Source: Syntrophomonadaceae bacterium (lineage in GTDB: Bacteria > Bacillota > Syntrophomonadia > Syntrophomonadales > Syntrophothermaceae). From it: a DNA stretch of 36,087 nucleotides. Positions 31,244-36,087 of this stretch are shown piece by piece. Numbering within the stretch: the first letter of the stretch is position 1; each line of letters starts with the position of its first letter. The translations under genes and the position numbers were made by a program. The notes beneath the pieces were generated by a model that searched no databases, was not told the origin of the DNA, and was given only the letters and a program-made list of their open reading frames with translations. Location: the NCBI GenBank assembly GCA_012719535.1, contig JAAYAC010000020.1, positions 1 to 36,087 of the forward strand, given 5' to 3'.

Positions 31244-32452
31244 TTGAAATACGTAGTCGTCCTGGGAGACGGGATGGCGGACTACCCCATCCCGGAACTG
31301 GGAAACCGCACTCCCCTGCAATACGCCAGAACCCCGAACCTGAACCGTCTGGCGGCGAACGCCGAGATAGGAATGGTAAAGACGGTACCTGATGAGATGC
31401 CCCCAGGCAGCGACGTGGCCAACTTGTCGGTAATGGGCTATGATCCCCGCCGGTACTACACCGGGCGCTCACCGCTGGAGGCGGTTGCCATGGGGGTGGA
31501 ACTCGGCACAACCGACGTGGCTTTTCGCTGTAACCTGGTCACTCTTTCCGATGACACGGACTACCGGGAAAAAATTATGGTAGATTATAGTTCGGATGAG
31601 ATCAGCAGTGAAGAAGCTGCCACACTTATCGCTGAGGTTAAAGCCCGGCTGGAAAGTCCGGAACTGCGGTTTTACGCCGGGGTGAGTTACCGGCACCTCC
31701 TGGTGTGGAAAACCGGGACTGTAGAAGTAGAGTTGACTCCCCCCCATGATATATCGGACCGGCGGGTAACCGAGTACTTGCCCCGCGGGCCCCGTAGTGA
31801 GGTACTTCTTGACCTGATGATAGAGAGCAACCGTTTCCTACCCTCTCACCCGGTGAACCAGGCCAGAGTCCGGCAGGGCCTGCGCCCGGCCACCTCGCTA
31901 TGGTTCTGGGGGCAGGGCAAAAGACCGGCATTACCTTCATTTTGTGAAAAGTACGGGCTTAAAGGCTCGGTAATTGCCGCGGTGGACCTCACCAAAGGAT
32001 TGGGCGTGTGCGCTGGTCTGGAGCCGGTAAAAGTCCCGGGAGCTACCGGCAATATCACTACAAATTTTTCGGGTAAGGCCCGGGCGGCTCTGGAAGAGCT
32101 TCGACGCGGTCAGGATTTCGTATACATCCACATCGAAGCCCCGGACGAGGCTGGCCACCGGGGGGAACTGGATACCAAGATAAAGTCCATTGAGGAAATC
32201 GACGCAAAGGTTATCGGCGAACTCTTGCGTGGATTGGAACAGTTTGAGGATTACCGGATAATGGTTCTTCCCGATCACCCCACTCCGTTAAGGGTTCGCA
32301 CGCACACCGCGGAGGAGGTCCCTTTCCTCATCTACCAGAAATCCCTGATGTTGCAGAGCCCGGTTTGCAGCTATGACGAAGAAGCAGCCCGGCTCTCGGG
32401 CCTCCGCTTCGAGCGTGGTTACGAGTTGATGGATTACTTTGTACGGGGATAA
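31244..32452 (+). CDS. apgM: 2,3-bisphosphoglycerate-independent phosphoglycerate mutase, archaeal type
   Basis: 402 residues from the TTG at 31244, set by AAGGAGAAG 5 nt upstream; an in-frame ATG at 31079 would add 55 residues that do not fit the family. The enzyme interconverts 3- and 2-phosphoglycerate in glycolysis. Marks of the alkaline-phosphatase-type ApgM family: KYVVVLGDGMADYPIPELG (Asp9 binds metal), PPGSDVANLSVMGYDP with the phosphorylated Ser56, YTGRSPLEA, the VYIHIEAPDEAGHRGE block and the metal site LPDHPTPLRVRTHT. Homologues in threonine clusters have been called homoserine kinase ThrB2, so that activity cannot be excluded. Confidence 0.93.
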   Translation: MKYVVVLGDGMADYPIPELGNRTPLQYARTPNLNRLAANAEIGMVKTVPDEMPPGSDVANLSVMGYDPRRYYTGRSPLEAVAMGVELGTTDVAFRCNLVTLSDDTDYREKIMVDYSSDEISSEEAATLIAEVKARLESPELRFYAGVSYRHLLVWKTGTVEVELTPPHDISDRRVTEYLPRGPRSEVLLDLMIESNRFLPSHPVNQARVRQGLRPATSLWFWGQGKRPALPSFCEKYGLKGSVIAAVDLTKGLGVCAGLEPVKVPGATGNITTNFSGKARAALEELRRGQDFVYIHIEAPDEAGHRGELDTKIKSIEEIDAKVIGELLRGLEQFEDYRIMVLPDHPTPLRVRTHTAEEVPFLIYQKSLMLQSPVCSYDEEAARLSGLRFERGYELMDYFVRG

Positions 32453-32529
32453 AATACCAAAAAATATGCCAAAAGCTGGTGAGAAAAACCGGGGCCGACC
32501 CGGGGCAACCTAAAACAGGAGGTGCTCAT

Positions 32530-32700
32530 ATGCGAAGAACTACCACCAACTGGTCGGTAGTCGGACTCGGGGCAGCAGTGGCCGCTCTGGGGGCAACCCT
32601 GTTCAGGAGATCCCGGTTCGGAGCTGGAGCCATTGGCTTTGGCCTGGCCCATATGCTCCTTGGCACCCTTGACCGCGTTCGCGCCGCTGCCCGGCATTAA
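32530..32700 (+). CDS. Small membrane protein, family unknown
   Basis: 56 residues from ATG 32530, with AGGAGGTG 7 nt upstream. Two short hydrophobic stretches (about 10-22 and 29-43) are separated by an RRSR turn, and the ends are basic (MRRTTTNW, RVRAAARH). It may be a hairpin in the membrane. It lies 77 nt after apgM and is closed by a hairpin, so it is probably in the same transcript. No function can be named. Confidence 0.7.
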   Translation: MRRTTTNWSVVGLGAAVAALGATLFRRSRFGAGAIGFGLAHMLLGTLDRVRAAARH

Positions 32701-32711
32701 TTCCTCCCTTG

Positions 32712-32736
32712 AGGTACCGGGGCTACCCCGGTACCT
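32712..32736 (+). terminator. Hairpin, probable terminator after the small membrane protein gene
   Basis: 11-bp perfect stem AGGTACCGGGG (32712-32722) with CCCCGGTACCT (32726-32736) and loop CTA. The T run after it is poor (TCAATACTT). Confidence 0.6.
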
Positions 32737-32828
32737 TCAATACTTAAACGTTCGGGGGGTTTTATTCCGCTCGACCAGCGGCAAGGACAGTTCCATTCGG
32801 GCCAGCATTTAAAAGGAGGAGATATTCT

Positions 32829-33284
32829 TTGTCCCGGCATGCCTGCTTCAGAGTCTGGGGAATAATTATCCTGTTCTCAGTGCTTACTCTTGGAACCTCT
32901 TCTTGCGCCTCCAAAAACCCGGTTACGGAATCGGACGTAAACAAGGCTCCCTACAAATTAGAATTGGTGACATGGAAATGGTATGAGTCCTCCGACCTAT
33001 TTGTGGTGGTGGAGGGAAAAGTGAAAAACGTCTCCCGCGAAGATTTTGACGAGGTTACCGCGGTAGTAAGCTTTTATGACAAATACGGCAACCTGCTTAA
33101 GAATGAACGGGAAAAGATCAAGTATGATCCCCTGAGGCCGGGAAAAACCTCCCCCTTCCGGGTGGTAGCCACCTTCCACCCTAAAGCGACTACAGCACGC
33201 GTGGACTTCCAGGACTTCATGGGTGAGTTTCTATCAACCAACAAGAAAGGGCAACCCGAGCAGCAAGCCATTTCTTCCAAGTAG
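32829..33284 (+). CDS. Secreted lipoprotein with an FxLYD-like domain
   Basis: 151 residues from a TTG start, with AAGGAGGAG 8 nt upstream. An N-terminal signal (about 10-25) ends in TSSC with Cys26 as probable lipid anchor. The mature part has a beta-sandwich look. VVVEGKVKNVSREDFDEVTAVVSFYDKYGNLL followed by LRPGKTSPFRVV is the pattern of FxLYD/DUF3426-type domains (G.V.N......V.V.V.FYD..G.....). It would sit on the outer face of the membrane. The role is unknown. No terminator follows; 33285-33439 holds nothing I can identify. Confidence 0.8.
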   Translation: MSRHACFRVWGIIILFSVLTLGTSSCASKNPVTESDVNKAPYKLELVTWKWYESSDLFVVVEGKVKNVSREDFDEVTAVVSFYDKYGNLLKNEREKIKYDPLRPGKTSPFRVVATFHPKATTARVDFQDFMGEFLSTNKKGQPEQQAISSK

Positions 33285-33439
33285 GCTGTAGAACTGCTTT
33301 GTCCGGAGCTTGGTACCGGGGAAGATGTCTCAAGAGAGGTTGCCATGAGATTTGACGCCCTTCTAGAATGACCCTCCCGGGGAAGTATTTGCACTGAATT
33401 TGCACCATATTCTTCTGCTGGGGCTCACGTAATTCCACA

Positions 33440-33467
33440 AAATAGAAAAAGGGTTCGCACGAACCCT
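33440..33467 (-). terminator. Terminator of tRNA-Leu
   Basis: Stem AGGGTTCG (33450-33457) with CGAACCCT (33460-33467). On the minus strand it is followed by TTTTCTATTTTG. Confidence 0.88.
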
Positions 33468-33478
33468 GGATAATTCTA

Positions 33479-33563
33479 TGGTGCGGCAGAAGGGACTTGA
33501 ACCCCCACGGTTTTACCCGCCAGATCCTAAGTCTGGTGCGTCTGCCAATTCCGCCACTGCCGC
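33479..33563 (-). tRNA. tRNA-Leu, anticodon TAG
   Basis: 85 nt including encoded CCA, with the long variable arm of leucine tRNAs. Acceptor GCGGCAG pairs with CTGCCGC, anticodon loop ACTTAGGAT, T arm GGGGGTTCAAGTCCC. It is flanked by its own promoter and terminator. Confidence 0.96.
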
Positions 33564-33639
33564 TTTTTGTACATTACCAGGCAAGGACCGGCTTCACCTT
33601 GAACAGTCAAGCAACCGGAACCTTAACCCCAGTGTTACC

Positions 33640-33669
33640 ATTATACAATAGACGAAGACCATTTTTCAA
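33640..33669 (-). promoter_or_regulatory. Promoter of tRNA-Leu
   Basis: Minus strand: -35 TTGAAA (33664-33669), 18-nt spacer, -10 TATAAT (33640-33645). It predicts a 5' leader of about 70 nt before the mature tRNA. Confidence 0.65.
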
Positions 33670-33699
33670 TTGCGCATCCCGTGCACTGTGTGAATGCAG

Positions 33700-34057
33700 T
33701 TTTTAATGTTTAACCCGCCCCGACGGCGTCCACCTTTTGGCCCGGCTTGCCCGGCTCCGCTACGGGCGTCCTGTTCAATTAAAGCGATAGTCATACAATA
33801 AACATGGTTCATCATCGATGGGAAGGAGATTTGCTCGAGGCCCGGCAACAACGGCAGTAAGCGCACCATTCCTGCGGCCCTGGTCGTGCCAGGAAAACAT
33901 TCCGGAACCACTGATGCATACGGACGATTACAGATGTTCAAAACTCAATTATTGCTGCCATAGCCTTCAACACCAGCATTTTAATTATGTGGTGGCGGCA
34001 GGCCACCAGGAAGGTCTGCTCCGCTGCTATGCACCCCGACCTGCCGAACAGATGTTT
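33700..34057. other. Intergenic stretch without a supported gene
   Basis: Short frames exist on both strands but lack a start with a ribosome binding site or any recognisable protein. One plus-strand stretch (about 33810-33964) reads KRTIPAALVVPGKHSGTTD without a start codon and might be a remnant. A GCCCG/CGGGC hairpin lies near 33748-33770. I see no terminator for the oxidoreductase gene ending at 34058. Confidence 0.4.
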
Positions 34058-36004
34058 CTAAGCTATTACACTCATTACCTTTGCCGCCACCATCTCTCCC
34101 TGCAGCACGGCATTCCTGATTCCCTGTACCCGGTCTGCATCGCCAATAAGAAATACGTGAGGATGCACTTTGCGGAGCTGGTGATACAATTCGTTGTTGG
34201 GGACATAACCGGTGGCAAAGATTACGTGCTCAGCCTCGATGTATTCGCGGTTTCCCCGGGCATCCTGCACGAGTACTTCGCCGGGGCCGATCTCAACGAC
34301 CCGGCGGCCGGTTTTCTTCACCACCCTTCCCTCTTCCAGCCGATTCATCAGGTCCCGCCGGTTCTTCTTTTCCATGTCGGGAGCGAGATACTCCTGCTGC
34401 TCAACTATGGTGATGCGGTTATGACCCGCCAGCAGAAAGTCCGCAGTTTCGCAACCGTTGCTTCCTCCCCCAACAATTACCACATTCTTGCCATTAATAA
34501 CAATGTTACCTCTTAACACGTCTTCCAGGGAAGCACAGCAACTACTGTCAGCCCCCTTAATTGCCGGAATATGCAGTTTAGACCCGGTGGCCACGACCAG
34601 GTAATCGGGATTAATCTCCTTCATCAGGTCCGAAGTAAAAGGCTGGTTCAGCAGGATGGGTATTTCGTAGCTGTAAAGTTGCGTCAGCAAGTAGTCGCGG
34701 AACATTTTTATTCTGTACTTGAAAGGCGGTAGTGCCGCCAAGTTCAACAACCCCCCGGGTTGACTGTCCTTTTCATAAATGCTGACATCCAGCCCCATGC
34801 GTTTCAGAGATATTGCCGCCTGCATCCCCGCCGGGCCACTGCCTACCACAATGGCGCTGGCACGGGCCGGCTTAACGTAGTAGAAACCATCCCGCAAATC
34901 ACCTTCGCGCCCGGTAAAAGGGTTAACTGTACAGGCAACCGGGGAACCCCGGAAATGGCTTTCAATGCAGTTGTTGCACAGGATGCAGGGTCGGATCTCC
35001 TCCCGTCTGCCTTCCCGGACTTTATTGGCCCACTCGCTATCAGCCAGCAGGCTTCTTCCCAAAAATATAAAATCCGTCTGTCTACTGGCCACCAGCTCGT
35101 TGGCAAACCGGGGGTCGTTTAACAGTCCCCCGGCCACGACCGGTATTTTCACGTGCCGCTTCACTTCTCCGGCCAGGTATACCCGCCAGCCCTCGCGGTA
35201 CGAAGCCGGCTCTATGGACTTTAAGCCCGACTCGTAAGTACCGGATGAACAGTTGATTACATCCGCCCCGGCCGCTTCCAGCTCCTGGCACACCTCTATG
35301 CTTTCATCTACCTGCAGGCCTCCGGGTACAAAGTCGTCGATATTGAGGCGTACAGATATAGCCAGTTGGGGCAGCCCGGTTTTTATCCCCTTGATGATAT
35401 TCAGTAAAAATCTCATCCTGTTACGTAAACTGCCACCATAATCGTCCCTGCGTTTGTTGCTGTGTGCGGATAAGAACTGGTTTATTAAATACCCGTGGGC
35501 GGCATGGAGTTCTATCCCATCGAAGCCCGCCTCGCAGGCATGGCGAGCGGCTTCAACAAATTTGTCTTCCAGTTTCACTATTTCCTCCGGGCTGAGCTCC
35601 CGGGGAATTTCCCTGATTACCGGGCAGGCCAGGGGTGACGGAGCAACCGGTTGGGTACCCGTGACCGCCGCGGAGGTCTGCCGCCCGGCATGGAAAAGCT
35701 GAATGAAAACGTGGGTATCGTGAGCCTTTATGGCCCGGACCAGGCGCTTCAACCCCTCAACATACCGGTGACTGTCTATACGAAGCTGTCCGAAACCCTC
35801 CTGCCCGGCGGGATCAACGCACGCAGCTTCAACTATTATCAATCCCACCCCGCCCCGGGCTCTGGCTTCATAATAATGGATGTGTTTACCGGTCACTTCC
35901 CCATCCGGACTTGCATAACCTACCAGCATGGGAGCCATGATGATACGGTTTTTGATCTGTAGATTACCTATGAATGCGGGGGAAAACAGTTCACGGAACT
36001 CCAT
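34058..36004 (-). CDS. Old-yellow-enzyme family FMN/4Fe-4S/FAD oxidoreductase (enoate or 2,4-dienoyl-CoA reductase type)
   Basis: 648 residues from ATG 36002-36004 (GAGAGGT 8 nt upstream; an adjacent GTG at 36007 is less likely). Domains: FMN-binding TIM barrel (about 1-335) with NRIIMAPML, HAAHGYLINQFLSAHSNKRRDDYGGS and GGLLNDPRFA. A cysteine cluster binding Fe-S follows (CILCNNC, then Cys 11 residues on). Then come a FAD domain (VVGSGPAGMQAAISLKRMG) and a second dinucleotide fold (VVIVGGGSNGCETADFLL). It ends GDADRVQGIRNAVLQG. Relatives reduce double bonds of enoates, dienoyl-CoA or bile-acid intermediates with NAD(P)H; the substrate is unknown here. The third cysteine follows after two residues, not three as in FadH. 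It is a monocistronic unit as far as seen. Confidence 0.9.
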   Translation of the reverse strand: MEFRELFSPAFIGNLQIKNRIIMAPMLVGYASPDGEVTGKHIHYYEARARGGVGLIIVEAACVDPAGQEGFGQLRIDSHRYVEGLKRLVRAIKAHDTHVFIQLFHAGRQTSAAVTGTQPVAPSPLACPVIREIPRELSPEEIVKLEDKFVEAARHACEAGFDGIELHAAHGYLINQFLSAHSNKRRDDYGGSLRNRMRFLLNIIKGIKTGLPQLAISVRLNIDDFVPGGLQVDESIEVCQELEAAGADVINCSSGTYESGLKSIEPASYREGWRVYLAGEVKRHVKIPVVAGGLLNDPRFANELVASRQTDFIFLGRSLLADSEWANKVREGRREEIRPCILCNNCIESHFRGSPVACTVNPFTGREGDLRDGFYYVKPARASAIVVGSGPAGMQAAISLKRMGLDVSIYEKDSQPGGLLNLAALPPFKYRIKMFRDYLLTQLYSYEIPILLNQPFTSDLMKEINPDYLVVATGSKLHIPAIKGADSSCCASLEDVLRGNIVINGKNVVIVGGGSNGCETADFLLAGHNRITIVEQQEYLAPDMEKKNRRDLMNRLEEGRVVKKTGRRVVEIGPGEVLVQDARGNREYIEAEHVIFATGYVPNNELYHQLRKVHPHVFLIGDADRVQGIRNAVLQGEMVAAKVMSVIA

Positions 36005-36041
36005 CACGCGCTACCTCTCTACCTGCTAGAGTTTGATAATA

Positions 36042-36047
36042 ATTATA
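36042..36047 (-). promoter_or_regulatory. Candidate -10 of the oxidoreductase gene
   Basis: Minus strand TATAAT, about 38 nt before the ATG. At 17 nt spacing the -35 is GGTTCA, a poor match. Confidence 0.4.
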
Positions 36048-36087
36048 ACACTATTGCCACCGCCTGAACCCCGCCAACCCGCTTACC

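Noticed and set aside
33666-33941. 91-residue minus-strand frame downstream of the oxidoreductase gene
   Set aside because: No ribosome binding site, irregular composition, and it runs into the tRNA-Leu promoter.
33818-34516. 232-residue plus-strand frame
   Set aside because: Most of it is antisense to the oxidoreductase gene and it has His/Cys/Pro-rich shadow composition.

Overview
The window reads as a chromosomal segment of an anaerobic, spore-forming, low- to mid-GC Firmicute of the Desulfotomaculum/Pelotomaculum/Moorella kind. This is inferred from a tig-clpP-clpX-lonB-lonA-ysxC protein-quality-control block in Bacillus/Clostridia order, a complete gerA/gerB/gerC spore germination operon, frequent GTG/TTG starts with strong AGGAGG ribosome binding sites, a UPF0180 (YkuS) gene, and a clostridial-type old-yellow-enzyme/Fe-S/FAD oxidoreductase. 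I see no phage, integrase, transposase or CRISPR array.

Layout. 1-2.3 kb: a truncated membrane protein gene on the minus strand, a papain-like cysteine peptidase, a 58-residue protein with two CX3C motifs, and ykuS. 2.3-10.6 kb (minus): trigger factor, ClpP, ClpX, LonB, LonA and YsxC. LonB is cut by an in-frame TAA. 10.8-14.8 kb: tRNA-Gly(GCC), an unrecognised acidic protein, a band-7/SPFH membrane protein, a CapA-like lipid-anchored or membrane phosphoesterase-fold protein, and a rhomboid protease. Structured intergenic DNA and short hairpin repeats lie between them. 14.8-19.7 kb (minus): an operon of an Hsp70/actin-fold ATPase without the usual substrate domain plus two or three helical proteins that I cannot name. 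Its second reading frame follows an in-frame TAG. 20-21.7 kb: a YdjM-type membrane hydrolase and an unknown protein on overlapping convergent strands. 21.8-25.7 kb (minus): the ger operon. 25.9-30.9 kb (plus): an ABC-2 export operon (HlyD-type adaptor, one ABC ATPase with eroded motifs, two paralogous permeases, TetR regulator) starting with a perfect palindromic operator. 30.9-33.3 kb: archaeal-type phosphoglycerate mutase with a long foldable leader, a tiny membrane protein and a lipoprotein. 33.5 kb: tRNA-Leu(UAG). 34-36 kb: the FMN/4Fe-4S/FAD oxidoreductase.

How the parts work together. The first large block is a housekeeping proteolysis and folding set: nascent-chain folding, ClpXP, LonA and ribosome assembly, with LonB normally belonging to the forespore. 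The ger operon also concerns spores. The export operon looks self-contained and TetR-controlled, but its only ATPase lacks the canonical signature serine, the Walker B glutamate and the H-loop histidine. The most likely undescribed system is the Hsp70-like ATPase operon (14829-19720). It has a complete actin-type nucleotide pocket, a replaced C-terminal half, and dedicated helical partners in tight translational coupling, preceded by a pair of near-identical 24-bp direct repeats.

Other points worth checking are the two in-frame stops (lonB and the Hsp70 operon), a short hairpin repeat family whose terminal arms differ between copies but stay complementary, a possible multi-branched RNA between convergent genes, and the apgM leader with mutually exclusive helices.
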